From: Pseudomonas caspiana | GTDB taxonomy: Bacteria > Pseudomonadota > Gammaproteobacteria > Pseudomonadales > Pseudomonadaceae | DNA: 64,000 bases | Assembly (NCBI RefSeq): GCF_002158995.1 | Contig: NZ_LOHF01000004.1 | Location: 88,273-152,272 of the forward strand | Direction of reading: 5' to 3' | In this document: positions 1-8,593 of the stretch, in pieces | Position numbering within the stretch: position 1 is the stretch's first letter | How the letters are laid out: each line of letters begins with the position of its first letter | Position numbers and translations under genes: made by a program | The notes under the pieces: model-generated | Database searches by the model: none | What the model saw: only the letters and a program-made list of their open reading frames with translations | What the model was told of the DNA's origin: nothing

Positions 1-430
1 TGAATTCCACAGGGCCTGCGCGAGTCAGAATGCCGACCCCGACCAATCCCAGGAACACGCCGATGATCTTCACGGCCGAGAGTCTCTCGCTGAAGAACAG
101 GCCGCCCACCAGCACGCCCATCAGTGGCGTCGTTGCATTGAATATTGATGAGTAACCGGCAGGCAGCGTTTGCGCGGCGATCGAGTAAAGCGTTGCCGGC
201 AGCCCCGAGTTGATCACCCCCAGTAACATGCAGGTCTTGAGCTTGCCGCGAAAATCCAGGCGCACGCGCATCAGCAGGAAAATGACCAGCAGGCCAGCGG
301 CGGCAATGGATACGCGGAAGAATGCCGTCGGCACGCTGCCGAGCACCGGCGCAATGATGCGCATAAACAGAAAGCTTGCACCCCAGATGGCAGCGAGCAC
401 CAACAGGTTGACGATATCGGCAGGTTTCAT
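1..430 (-). CDS. EamA/DMT-family transporter, N-terminal part (runs off the window)
   Basis: The reverse strand reads an open frame from ATG at 430 down to base 1, about 143 codons, with no stop inside the window. The protein begins MKPADIVNLLVLAAIWGASF and continues with hydrophobic helices separated by short polar turns. The opening (LAAIWGASFLFMRIIAPVLG), a later PAGYSSIFNATTPLMGVL stretch and a GVFLGLVGVGIL helix are typical of the first EamA domain of drug/metabolite-superfamily exporters (about 300 residues when complete). An inner-membrane exporter of a small metabolite is expected; the substrate cannot be read from sequence. The C-terminal half lies outside the window. The family call is firm; the function is generic. 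Confidence 0.85.
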   Translation of the reverse strand, partial: MKPADIVNLLVLAAIWGASFLFMRIIAPVLGSVPTAFFRVSIAAAGLLVIFLLMRVRLDFRGKLKTCMLLGVINSGLPATLYSIAAQTLPAGYSSIFNATTPLMGVLVGGLFFSERLSAVKIIGVFLGLVGVGILTRAGPVEF

Positions 431-673
431 GAAAGGCCCTTCTTGGCAGAAGGGCGGCAGTTTTACCGGGAGATGCAATATCTTGCAATGATTTGTGACG
501 GTGTTGTTTCGTATGCGGACTACGCGACGACTTTTTATTCAAGCGTCTTTATCAGCTCATCGTACGACTGTTGATATCTCAGCAGCAGTTCGGGTTTTCT
601 TGTTTACGCATGACGTTCGTCGTTTACATTCAGTGCAACAGTGAATTATCCCTGTTTGATATTTAACTTTTTT

Positions 674-700
674 TAAAGCCTGCCGAAACAGCGGCTATAG
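674..700 (+). promoter_or_regulatory. Possible FliA (sigma28)-type promoter upstream of the chemoreceptor
   Basis: TAAAGCCT (674-681), 11 bases, then GGCTATAG (693-700) resembles the flagellar sigma28 pattern TAAAGTTT-N11-GCCGATAA, with 6/8 and 5/8 matches by eye. Many Pseudomonas chemoreceptor genes use this sigma factor, but this site is 284 bp before the start codon. It is a candidate only. The rest of 431-983 holds no convincing gene; I noticed only short imperfect hairpins. Confidence 0.3.
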
Positions 701-983
701 ACAGTCCATCAGCTAATACCGCTGTCTAGTGACTTTGTTTTAACGCCAATCTATTGGCTGTTGCTTCTCGATGCCCCGTGGTTCAAGGGCTTCAGCGCGT
801 ATGGGGCGATATGAAACAACACGCAACGCTGCTGCATATCGAATGGAGCCCTATCAGGCGTAACCCATTCGTCATGAAAAGAGAGTGACAGTTATCTGTT
901 TTTGGATCCGATTCTGTTGCTGGATTTTATTAAAAACTATCGCACCCCAAAAGACCGGTCTGTGATTGAGAGGAGGTGTCGTA

Positions 984-2864
984 ATGACTTTGAAGTTTCG
1001 TCATAAAATTCTGCTGGCGGCCTCGATCATCGTGGTATTGGCGTTTGCCCTGTTCACTTTGTATAACGATTATCTGCAGCGCAATACCATCACCAAAAAC
1101 CTTGAAAACTCTGTGACCCAGGCCGGTGAGCTGACAGCGACCGGCATTCAGAGCTGGTTGAGCGGACGCATTCTGGTTCTGGAAAACCTCGGGCAGAACG
1201 TCGCGCGGCAGGGCACTAAAAGTGATCTGGGTGGCCTTGTCGGCCAACCGTCGCTGACGTCGACGTTTCAGTTCACCTACATCGGTGATGCTGATGGCGT
1301 TTTTACGCAGCGGCCTGACGCTGAAATGCCGGCTGGTTACGACCCGCGTAAACGCCCTTGGTACACCTCCACGGTGACGGCCGACAAAACGATCATCAGC
1401 GCACCTTATCTGGCCTCGGTGGGTGGGTTGGTGGTGACTGTTGCCAGTCCGATCAAAATTGACGGCAAGGTGGCGGGCGTGGCGGGCGGCGATTTGAGCC
1501 TGGAAACCCTGGTCAAAATCGTTAACTCGGTAGAGTTCGGTGGCCTTGGGCATGCCTTTCTGGTCAGCGGTGACGGTCAGGTCATCGTTAGCCCGGACAA
1601 AGATCAGGTGATGAAAAACCTCAAGGACATCTATCCAGGCCAAACCCTGACACTCGACAAGAAATTGCGTGAGGTCACCCTCAATGGCCAGCAACGCTTG
1701 CTGTCGTTCACACCGATCAGTGGCCTGCCGGGTGCCGATTGGTACATCGGTCTGTCCATTGACCGGGACAAAGCCTATGCACCATTGAGCGAATTCCGTA
1801 CTTCGGCGCTCATCGCTATGGTTGTCGCGGTGCTGGTGATTGCGTTGTTGCTGAGTCTGCTGATCAGCGCGCTGATGCGTCCATTGACTGCGATGGGCCG
1901 TGCCATGCAGGACATTGCCCGGGGCGAGGGCGACTTGACCCGCCGCTTGAGCATTCAGGGCAAGGATGAGTTTGCCGAGCTGGGTGGTTCTTTCAACCAG
2001 TTCGTCGAGCGCGTGCATGCGTCCATCATCGAGGTCTCCTCGGCGACACTGCTGGTTCATGACCTGTCGCAACGCGTGGAACAATCGTCCAACTCCTCGA
2101 TTCTGGGTTTTGACGAGCAAAGCGCACGTACCAACAGCGTGGCCGCCGCGATCAACGAGCTGGGCGCTGCCACACAGGAGATCGCCCGCAACGCGTCGGA
2201 CGCTTCCACTCAGGCCAGTCAGGCTCGCGAGCAGGCGGAAGACAGTCGCGCAGTGGTAGAAAAAACCATCCAGGCCATGACCAGTCTGTCCTCCAAGATC
2301 AGTGATTCCTGCACGCAGATTGAAACCCTGAACACCAGCACTGAAAACATCGGGCAGATTCTCGACGTCATCAAAGGCATTTCTCAGCAGACCAACCTGT
2401 TGGCGCTCAACGCCGCAATTGAAGCTGCGCGCGCGGGTGAAGCCGGTCGTGGTTTTGCGGTAGTCGCTGATGAAGTGCGTAATCTGGCGCACCGGACTCA
2501 AGAGTCTGCCGATCAGGTGCACAAGATGATCGGCGAGTTGCAGCAGGGTTCTCATGATGCGGTCGAGAACATGAACCAGAGTCAGGCCAGCAGCCGCGAC
2601 AGTGTTGACGTCGCCAACCAGGCGGGCACCCGACTGACCAGCGTCACCCAGCGCATCAGTGAGATCGATGGCATGAACCAGTCAGTTGCGGCTGCCACCG
2701 AAGAGCAGACCGCCGTGGTGGAAACACTCAACGTCGACATCAGCCAGATCAACATGCTCAACCAGCAGGGCGTCGCCAACCTCAACGAAACCCTGTCCGA
2801 CTGCGCCGCGCTGTCGCAGCAGGCAGGGCGTCTGAAGCAGTTGGTGGCAAGCTTCAAGATCTGA
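984..2864 (+). CDS. Methyl-accepting chemotaxis protein with dCACHE sensor
   Basis: A 626-residue inner-membrane chemoreceptor that passes periplasmic ligand binding to CheA/CheW. A short cytoplasmic N-terminus is followed by TM1 (about residues 6-26), a periplasmic double-CACHE region (about 30-270) and TM2 (about 275-300). HAMP follows (about 300-352), then the methyl-accepting coiled coil, whose conserved hairpin tip reads [18 protein letters not shown]. The sensor carries a DPRKRPWY motif as in dCACHE amino-acid receptors such as PctA. The downstream [11 protein letters not shown] segment lacks the usual Asp of the PY(V/x)D part of that motif, so the ligand may differ. ATG at 984 is preceded by AGGAGG (971-976) at ideal spacing; the in-frame TTG at 966 is not favoured. 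The gene is monocistronic, with a terminator just downstream. Confidence 0.93.
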   Translation: MTLKFRHKILLAASIIVVLAFALFTLYNDYLQRNTITKNLENSVTQAGELTATGIQSWLSGRILVLENLGQNVARQGTKSDLGGLVGQPSLTSTFQFTYIGDADGVFTQRPDAEMPAGYDPRKRPWYTSTVTADKTIISAPYLASVGGLVVTVASPIKIDGKVAGVAGGDLSLETLVKIVNSVEFGGLGHAFLVSGDGQVIVSPDKDQVMKNLKDIYPGQTLTLDKKLREVTLNGQQRLLSFTPISGLPGADWYIGLSIDRDKAYAPLSEFRTSALIAMVVAVLVIALLLSLLISALMRPLTAMGRAMQDIARGEGDLTRRLSIQGKDEFAELGGSFNQFVERVHASIIEVSSATLLVHDLSQRVEQSSNSSILGFDEQSARTNSVAAAINELGAATQEIARNASDASTQASQAREQAEDSRAVVEKTIQAMTSLSSKISDSCTQIETLNTSTENIGQILDVIKGISQQTNLLALNAAIEAARAGEAGRGFAVVADEVRNLAHRTQESADQVHKMIGELQQGSHDAVENMNQSQASSRDSVDVANQAGTRLTSVTQRISEIDGMNQSVAAATEEQTAVVETLNVDISQINMLNQQGVANLNETLSDCAALSQQAGRLKQLVASFKI

Positions 2865-2887
2865 CCGGTCTATCGGTGATATCAGCG

Positions 2888-2922
2888 AAGGCCAGTGAGC
2901 ATTGCAGCTCCTGGCCTTTTTT
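2888..2922 (+). terminator. Rho-independent terminator after the chemoreceptor gene
   Basis: AAGGCCAG (2888-2895) pairs with CTGGCCTT (2911-2918) across a 15-base loop and runs into a T-tract. It lies about 25 bp after the chemoreceptor stop. Confidence 0.8.
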
Positions 2923-2982
2923 CACCGCAATGGAAAGTACGCTTGGTGTTCGCGGGCGCTCGATGCGTGTTCTATCAAAGGC

Positions 2983-4170
2983 TCAGGTTGACTCGTAATC
3001 CGGAAGCTCCACCTTCTGCGAATCACGAAGGAATAGATTGGCGAAGGTTTTTCGTATCATCGGCCTGGCTGCAGTGCGCATTGCGCCCCTGAGTAACCTC
3101 AGCCCTGCACGGGTGTGAGGCCAGAGCATACGTGGAACAATCTTCGGAACGCCTTGGCCTTCTTTCACGAATGGCCGCATGACCCGCTCGTACGCCGCCA
3201 TGGCGGATGGAAGATCCTCCGTTCTCGACAACTCGCCTGCCAGTACGTATCCCCCGACAATCGCGAGTGTAGTGCCGATCCCGGACAAAGGAGTCGCGCA
3301 CCAGGCAGCATCGCCAGTAAGGACAATGCGACCCTCAGACCATCGGTCCATCCTGACCTGTCGAAGCACATCAAAATAGAAATCATCTGTCTTGAACATA
3401 CCGTCGAGAATGCGCGGGAAGTGCCATCCTGCATTCGCGAATCTTTCCTGCAGGAACTGCTTCTGGCGCTCGGCGCCCCATTGGTTTTCACCTTCGGGCT
3501 TCTTCTGCATCCCCATGTAGACATGGACAGTGTTTTCCCGGCCGGGCTTTAGCGTCGCACCAATGCCGCCAACCGTATTGTATTGACGGGCAAACACTCC
3601 ATCCTCGGACGTCTTCGGGATTGCGAAGTAGGCGATTGTTATATCCATCCACTTCGGCTTGTTCGCACCCGGGAAAATCATTTCGCGGGTGGGTGACCCA
3701 ACCCCTTCTGCAACGATTACGAGATCGTAGCGATCGCTTGGGCCGTTCTGGAAGTGAACGGTGACACCTGATGCATCCTGTTCCAGCGCCTTGATGGTCT
3801 CGTTGAAGCGATAAGTTGCCCGCTGACTTGCTGGTTCGTAAATCATCCTGGCGATGTCGCCGCGCATTATTTCCAGCTCGGCTGTCGGCCCGTCACCCAT
3901 GTCCTCGACTGCAAACCGCGCGATGGTGTTGTCATGCTGGTCTACCCAGTCTGTGCCTGCCTCGCCGGTGGTCAGGTCGAGAGCTGCTTGCTCCAGCCCC
4001 ATCTTTTGCAAGACCTGACGACCAGCGCCACGCACGTCGACGTTCTGGCCGCCATCACGAAACAGAGAAGCTTTTTCAATGACGGTCACATCAAAACCAT
4101 GGCGGGAAAGCCACCAGGCTGTGGTGTTGCCTGCAACACTTGCCCCACTGATGAGGATTCTTCTGGACAT
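2983..4170 (-). CDS. FAD-dependent aromatic-ring-type monooxygenase
   Basis: A 395-residue class A flavoprotein monooxygenase (UbiH/PHBH/TetX superfamily). The N-terminus MSRRILISGASVAGNTTAWW is a Rossmann dinucleotide site with GASVAG in place of GxGxxG. It is followed by an acidic beta2 end (VTVIEKA) and a later GDAAWCATPLSGIGTTLAI segment that contacts the FAD ribityl and phosphate. It should hydroxylate a small aromatic or drug-like substrate using NAD(P)H and O2; the substrate is unknown. A MarR regulator lies 70 bp upstream in the same direction. The gap between them holds a double palindrome immediately before this gene, so ligand-dependent derepression of this enzyme is the obvious inference. 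Family certain; a TetX-like detoxification role is only a possibility. Confidence 0.9.
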   Translation of the reverse strand: MSRRILISGASVAGNTTAWWLSRHGFDVTVIEKASLFRDGGQNVDVRGAGRQVLQKMGLEQAALDLTTGEAGTDWVDQHDNTIARFAVEDMGDGPTAELEIMRGDIARMIYEPASQRATYRFNETIKALEQDASGVTVHFQNGPSDRYDLVIVAEGVGSPTREMIFPGANKPKWMDITIAYFAIPKTSEDGVFARQYNTVGGIGATLKPGRENTVHVYMGMQKKPEGENQWGAERQKQFLQERFANAGWHFPRILDGMFKTDDFYFDVLRQVRMDRWSEGRIVLTGDAAWCATPLSGIGTTLAIVGGYVLAGELSRTEDLPSAMAAYERVMRPFVKEGQGVPKIVPRMLWPHTRAGLRLLRGAMRTAARPMIRKTFANLFLRDSQKVELPDYEST

Positions 4171-4196
4171 GCGGATTCTCCTGTAATCCGCACCTT

Positions 4197-4234
4197 ATAT
4201 CACGCATGATATAAATAAACATCATGCGTGATAT
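4197..4234 (-). promoter_or_regulatory. Tandem MarR-type operator in front of the monooxygenase gene
   Basis: Two copies of a palindrome lie in the 70-bp gap between the MarR gene and the monooxygenase gene: ATATCACGCATGATAT (4197-4212) and ATCATGCGTGATAT (4221-4234). Each copy is a palindrome in itself (ATCA-N4-TGAT). The two also form a perfect 14-bp inverted repeat around a 10-bp AT-rich spacer. AT-rich 16-18 bp palindromes overlapping a promoter are what MarR dimers bind. Confidence 0.7.
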
Positions 4235-4240
4235 TAAACG

Positions 4241-4687
4241 CTACTCCTCCAGATTACCGATGAAGCGTTGGAGCAACGCCACGAAAACCGTAGCCTCTTC
4301 TGGACTGAAGCCTTCCAGCCCACGTGCATTGGTGTCGAGCAAAACCTGTTTTCCCAATGCCGCTACTTCCTGACCTTGCGCTGTGATGCTCACATTTGCA
4401 GCACGCTTGTTTGTGGCAACAACGGAACGCTGGATGAGGCCTGCAGCTTCGAGCTTGTCCAGAGTCGCAACCATTGCGGGCTGTTTGACGGCAGACGCTT
4501 TCACAAGGTCGCGCTGAAGCATGGGACCGCGCCAGGCAAGCCACAATAAAGGGCCGAGTAGAGTCAACGAGATACCGTGTTGCCGTAAGGCGGCGTCAGT
4601 CGCGCGGTTGAACACGCGTTCCGCGTGATTGGCGAGATAGCCCGGAGCGACGGCGGCTTCCGGGTGGATGTCTTTATCATTCTTCAT
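4241..4687 (-). CDS. MarR-family transcriptional regulator
   Basis: A winged-helix dimeric repressor of about 148 residues. The recognition region reads LVKASAVKQPAMVATLDKLEAAGLIQR, followed by a wing with NKRAANVSITAQG, as in MarR proteins. The ATG at 4687 gives MKNDKDIHPEAA; an in-frame GTG at 4720 would add 11 residues. Neither has a strong ribosome-binding site. It is transcribed toward the FAD monooxygenase and is separated from it by the double palindrome, so it probably represses that gene in response to an aromatic or drug-like ligand. Whether it also controls itself is unclear, since its own promoter (beyond 4690) lacks a copy of the palindrome. Confidence 0.9.
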   Translation of the reverse strand: MKNDKDIHPEAAVAPGYLANHAERVFNRATDAALRQHGISLTLLGPLLWLAWRGPMLQRDLVKASAVKQPAMVATLDKLEAAGLIQRSVVATNKRAANVSITAQGQEVAALGKQVLLDTNARGLEGFSPEEATVFVALLQRFIGNLEE

Positions 4688-4835
4688 CGGAACATTTTGT
4701 CGGATTTTGAAAGGTTCCACTACCTGTCGCTGGGGATTCGCATCAACGGCGTCGTCCGGTCAGCCTGATCCACGCCTGATCAGGCTCTCCTCGTCCGACA
4801 AACCTTTGATTTTCTGGCGTAATCCCGGACAATCG

Positions 4836-4888
4836 CGCCCCTCTTTTCTGAGGGGACGCGAAACTGCCCAGTTTTTCTGACGCGTCCC
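4836..4888 (+). promoter_or_regulatory. Leader hairpins upstream of the amino-acid permease
   Basis: The 240-bp gap before the permease contains CCCCTC-TTTTCT-GAGGGG. The 3' arm of this hairpin also starts a second, mutually exclusive stem: GGGACGCG at 4853-4860 with CGCGTCCC at 4880-4887. Alternative pairing of this kind can act as a leader switch or a processing site, but no known riboswitch class is recognised. Interpretation weak. Confidence 0.25.
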
Positions 4889-4925
4889 TGCCATGTTGTA
4901 TTAACCGGCACGGAGATTCGACCGG

Positions 4926-6203
4926 ATGAATGATCAGGCCAATAGCGTCGAACAGCGTTTCGATGCAGCCGCTACACCGATTGCGGCGTGGAGTCGTCAT
5001 GACACCACCTGGATGCTCGGGTTGTTCGGCACCGCCATCGGCGCAGGTACGTTGTTCTTGCCCATCAACGCAGGTATTGGCGGCTTCTGGCCGTTGCTGG
5101 CCCTGGCGTTGCTGGCGTTTCCGATGACCTACTATGCGCACCGCGGTCTGACCCGCTTCGTGCTGTCCGGTCGTGACGGTGCGGACATTACGGAAGTCGT
5201 TGAGGAGCATTTCGGCAAAAGCGCCGGCACGCTGATCACCGCGCTGTATTTCTTTGCAATCTTCCCGATTCTGCTGATTTACAGCGTGGCGCTGACCAAC
5301 ACCGTCGGCAGCTTCCTTGAGCACCAACTGCATATTCAACCGCCGCCACGTGCCTTGCTGGCATTTGTGCTGATTCTTGGCTTGCTGGCAGTGGTGCGCT
5401 GTGGCGAACGGTTCATCGTCAAGGCCATGAGCCTGATGGTCTACCCGTTCATCGTGGCCTTGCTGTTGCTGGCAGTGTTCCTGATTCCGCACTGGAATGG
5501 CGGCATTCTCAGCACAGCCACCACGCTGCCGGAGCCTTCGGCATTCCTGCATACCTTCTGGCTGGCGATTCCGGTGATGGTGTTTTCCTTCAACCATTCG
5601 CCGATCATTTCTGCGTTTGCTGTTGATCAGAAGCGCATGTATGGCGCTCAGGCTGAAGGTCGCAGTTCGCAGATCCTTGCGCGTGCTCACGGCTTGATGG
5701 TGATCATGGTGATGTTCTTCGTGTTCAGCTGCGTGCTGACTCTGTCACCGGCTCAACTGGCTGAAGCCAAGACCCAGAACATTTCGATCCTGTCGTATCT
5801 GGCTAACCATTTCAGCAACCCGACCATCGCGTTTGTCGCGCCTTTGATTGCCTTCGTGGCGATTGCCAAATCGTTCCTGGGTCACTACATCGGTGCCAGT
5901 GAAGGTTTGAAAGGTATTGTGGTGAGAACCGGTCTGCGTCCAGCACCCAAAGCCCTCGACCGTCTGACTGCCGCCCTGATGTTGGTGGTGTGCTGGGCCG
6001 TTGCCACGCTTAACCCGAGCATCCTTGGCATGATCGAAACCCTGGGCGGGCCGATCATTACCGCGTTGCTGTTCCTGATGCCGATGTACGCCATCCACAA
6101 AGTCCCGGCCATGCGTCAGTACGCAGGCAAGGCATCCAACGTGTTTGTCGTGGTAGTGGGTGTGGTGTCGATGCTGGCGCTGGTTTATTCGTTGATGCAG
6201 TAG
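4926..6203 (+). CDS. HAAAP-family amino-acid permease (SdaC-like)
   Basis: A 425-residue inner-membrane transporter with about eleven hydrophobic helices. It belongs to the hydroxy/aromatic amino-acid permease family, whose best known member is the E. coli serine carrier SdaC (429 residues). The N-terminal WMLGLFGTAIGAGTLFLPI is the family's first-helix signature. SFNHSPIISAF in the middle and the FVAIAKSFLGHYIGASEG region are also family-like. It probably imports serine or threonine with a proton or sodium ion. The start at 4926 is preceded by a CGGAGA site (4911-4916). It stands alone: the MarR gene is divergent and a REP hairpin follows, so no pathway can be inferred from neighbours. Confidence 0.9.
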   Translation: MNDQANSVEQRFDAAATPIAAWSRHDTTWMLGLFGTAIGAGTLFLPINAGIGGFWPLLALALLAFPMTYYAHRGLTRFVLSGRDGADITEVVEEHFGKSAGTLITALYFFAIFPILLIYSVALTNTVGSFLEHQLHIQPPPRALLAFVLILGLLAVVRCGERFIVKAMSLMVYPFIVALLLLAVFLIPHWNGGILSTATTLPEPSAFLHTFWLAIPVMVFSFNHSPIISAFAVDQKRMYGAQAEGRSSQILARAHGLMVIMVMFFVFSCVLTLSPAQLAEAKTQNISILSYLANHFSNPTIAFVAPLIAFVAIAKSFLGHYIGASEGLKGIVVRTGLRPAPKALDRLTAALMLVVCWAVATLNPSILGMIETLGGPIITALLFLMPMYAIHKVPAMRQYAGKASNVFVVVVGVVSMLALVYSLMQ

Positions 6204-6221
6204 TCGTTGGGACGCAATTCC

Positions 6222-6293
6222 TGTAGGAGCTGCCGAAGGCTGCGAAGCGTTAATCCTGTACACCGCCATTCGCAGCCTTCGGCAGCTCCTACA
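6222..6293. repeat. REP-type hairpin (TGTAGGAGCTGCCGAAGG family)
   Basis: A 25-base arm starting TGTAGGAGCTGCCGAAGG (6222-6246) is matched by its exact inverse at 6269-6293 around a 22-base loop. This is a typical Pseudomonas intergenic REP pair. It sits between two convergent genes and may also end transcription from both sides. Confidence 0.85.
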
Positions 6294-6316
6294 AGGGTTG
6301 TGTCTGCCGGGAAAAC

Positions 6317-6766
6317 TTACTGCGCCGGGTAGTCCGCCACTACCTGCTCTTCACCCGAAGCGGTCAGGCCAATGATCTGGTGAGCGCTTCTGCGATTCCC
6401 CGACTCCATACCTGGCGAGCCCATCGGCATGCCGGGTGCGGCGACGCCGATCAGGTCTTTCCGGGCCATGAGCTCACGAATCTCTGAAACCGGCACATGA
6501 CCTTCGACGAACTTGCCGTTGATCACGCCGGTGTGACATGAGCCCAGTTTCTCGGGCACGCCGAGTTTTTCCTTCACGGCACTCATGTTGTCTTCGGGAT
6601 GATCATTCACGGTAAAACCGTTTTCCTTGAGGTACGCCATCCACTTGGTGCAGCAACCGCAATTAGGATCGCGGTGCACGTCAATGGTTTGTGGCGCGGC
6701 GTGCAGCAGAGTGCTGAAGCCGAGGAGGGCGATCAGGCTGGCCTGTTTGATCTTCGAAAGCGTCAT
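6317..6766 (-). CDS. DUF411 periplasmic metal-binding-type protein
   Basis: A 149-residue exported protein. MTLSKIKQASLIALLGFSTL with a following HAAPQ is a Sec signal peptide. The mature domain has the DUF411 core: HRDPNCGCCTKW near the N-terminus, HPEDNMSAVKEKLGVP, LGSCHTGVI, and a methionine-rich PGMPMGSPGME near the C-terminus. Such proteins are often found beside copper-resistance genes and are thought to bind or hand over metal in the periplasm. No copper genes are visible here. ATG at 6766 is chosen because it gives a proper signal peptide; an in-frame TTG lies 15 bases upstream. Confidence 0.9.
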   Translation of the reverse strand: MTLSKIKQASLIALLGFSTLLHAAPQTIDVHRDPNCGCCTKWMAYLKENGFTVNDHPEDNMSAVKEKLGVPEKLGSCHTGVINGKFVEGHVPVSEIRELMARKDLIGVAAPGMPMGSPGMESGNRRSAHQIIGLTASGEEQVVADYPAQ

Positions 6767-6858
6767 GAGAAATGTGCTCAAGGATGTTCAAAGGGCAAAG
6801 GCTACACGGGTTGTCAGGCCCAGAAAACCTTGGCCCTAAATGATGTACGCGGTTCCTT

Positions 6859-6947
6859 GTGGGAGCAGGGCTTGCCCGCGATGCAGGCGCTGCGGTATTT
6901 CGGGCAGACCGCGTTATCGTTTATCGCGGGCAAGCACCGCTCCCACA
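6859..6947. repeat. REP-type hairpin (TGTGGGAGC family)
   Basis: TGTGGGAGCAGGGCTTGCCC opens the element and GGGCAAGCACCGCTCCCACA closes it, so the ends are near-perfect inverse copies. It fills most of the 200-bp gap between the DUF411 gene and the gamma-glutamyltransferase gene. Confidence 0.8.
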
Positions 6948-6966
6948 TTTAACCGCGCTTAGTCAG

Positions 6967-8562
6967 TCAGTAAGCCGCCACTAGCCCATCCTTCCGTGGA
7001 TCAGTCCCACCCACATACCCATGGGCCGTGCGCTGGATGATCTGTGCGCCACCAAAAGCAAACACGCCACTAGGTTCTTCGACATCAATGTCATGCCCTT
7101 TGGCGCGCAGTGCCTTGACCACTTCAGGATCAAACGCACGCTCCACAGCAACCTTCAGACCCGACTCGATCCTCCAGCGTGGTGCGTCGGCGGCGGCTTG
7201 CGGGTTCTGTTTGTAGCGCAGGATGCGCATCATCATCTGCAAGTGACCCTGCGCCTGCATCGGGCCGCCCATCAAGCCGAAGGACATCAACGGCGTGCCG
7301 TCGGCATTCATCACAAAGCCGGGGATGATGGTGTGGAACGGACGCTTGCGCGGTGCCACGTAGTTCACGTGAGTTGGGTCCAGCGAGAAGCCCGCGCCGC
7401 GATTCTGCATGCTGATGCCGGTGCCTGGCACCACAACGCCGGAGCCGAAACCCATGTAATTGGACTGGATGAACGAGATCATCATGCCGCTTTCATCGGC
7501 TGCTGACAGATACACGGTGCCGCCGGGTTTTGGCGAGCCGTGCCCCGGATTAGCGGCCTGATCGGTGACCAGTCCGGCGCGCTCCATCAGGTACGCCTTG
7601 CCCAGCAAATCCTCGGAAGGCACACGCATGTGATCGCTGTCGGCGACGTGTTCGTCGAGGTCAGCCAAAGCCAGTTTCATGGCTTCCAGCACCGGGTGAA
7701 CGGTTTCAAGGCTGTCCACCGGATGCTCGCCCACGCCCAGCGCTTCGAGCATGGTCAGGCCAGCCAGTGTGGCGATGCCCTGGCCATTCGGTGGCAATTC
7801 GTGAACCACGGCCCCGGCATAAGGCACTGACAGCGTGTCGATCCAGTCTACGGTATGCGTCGCCAGATCATCGAGGCTCATGACGCTGCCATTGGCGTTG
7901 GCATGGGCGATGATGGTTTCAGCCAGTTCGCCACGGTAGAAAGCTTCGCCTTTGGTTTGTGCAATCAGTTCCAGGGTGCGGGCGTGATCCTTGAGCTGGA
8001 TTTTCTCCCCGGCCAGCGGCGCCTTGCCATCCGGCATGAAGCACTCGGCGAAACCCGGCTGATCCTTGAGCAGTTGCGAACCGCGTTTCCACAGCTCGGC
8101 GATGATCGGCGTGACCTGATAGCCGTCACGGGCATAGCCAATTGCCGGTTCAGCCAGGGTCGCGAAGGGCAGCTTGCCGTAACGCTCGGACAACTCGACC
8201 CAAGCGGATACCGCACCCGGCACGCTGACCGCAGGCCAACCACGTTGTGGCATCTGCTTTTGCCCAGCGAAGTACTCGGGCGTCCAGGCTTGCGGCGCAC
8301 GACCGGAAGCGTTCAAACCTTGCAGCTTGCTGCCGTCCCAGACGATGGCAAAGGCATCGCTGCCGATCCCGCAGCCGGTAGGTTCAACCACAGTCAGCAC
8401 CATGGCCGCAGCGATGGCGGCGTCGACCGCATTGCCGCCCTTGCGCAGCATGTCCAGCCCGGCCTGAGCGGCCAGTGGCTGGGAGCAGGCGACCATGTTG
8501 CTGCCCATCACTGGCGAACGTGCCGAAGCGTAAGGTTGGCTGTAATCCAGATCATCGAACAT
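6967..8562 (-). CDS. ggt: Gamma-glutamyltransferase family protein
   Basis: A 531-residue Ntn-hydrolase that cleaves itself into a large and a small chain and then removes or transfers gamma-glutamyl groups from glutathione-like substrates. The predicted nucleophile is Thr349 in PGGTVYLSAADESG, giving a small chain of about 183 residues. SFIQSNYMGFGSG and GTGISMQNRGAGF follow, as in the YwrD-like branch. No signal peptide is seen at the chosen start MFDDLDYSQPY (ATG 8562), so it is probably cytoplasmic, unlike E. coli Ggt. It lies 31 bp downstream of the permease gene, as the last gene of a peptide-transport operon. That suggests imported gamma-glutamyl peptides or glutathione are broken down inside the cell. 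Confidence 0.92.
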   Translation of the reverse strand: MFDDLDYSQPYASARSPVMGSNMVACSQPLAAQAGLDMLRKGGNAVDAAIAAAMVLTVVEPTGCGIGSDAFAIVWDGSKLQGLNASGRAPQAWTPEYFAGQKQMPQRGWPAVSVPGAVSAWVELSERYGKLPFATLAEPAIGYARDGYQVTPIIAELWKRGSQLLKDQPGFAECFMPDGKAPLAGEKIQLKDHARTLELIAQTKGEAFYRGELAETIIAHANANGSVMSLDDLATHTVDWIDTLSVPYAGAVVHELPPNGQGIATLAGLTMLEALGVGEHPVDSLETVHPVLEAMKLALADLDEHVADSDHMRVPSEDLLGKAYLMERAGLVTDQAANPGHGSPKPGGTVYLSAADESGMMISFIQSNYMGFGSGVVVPGTGISMQNRGAGFSLDPTHVNYVAPRKRPFHTIIPGFVMNADGTPLMSFGLMGGPMQAQGHLQMMMRILRYKQNPQAAADAPRWRIESGLKVAVERAFDPEVVKALRAKGHDIDVEEPSGVFAFGGAQIIQRTAHGYVGGTDPRKDGLVAAY

Positions 8563-8593
8563 AAGCGTTTCTCTTTGGCAGAAAACGAAAGGT

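Noticed and set aside
930..2555. 541-codon minus-strand open frame over the chemoreceptor gene
   Set aside because: It is rich in His, Gln and Arg, shows no domain, and lies opposite a certain gene; an antisense shadow of GC-rich coding DNA.
4743..5690. 315-codon minus-strand frame over the permease gene
   Set aside because: Charged Gln/His/Arg-rich shadow of a membrane-protein gene.
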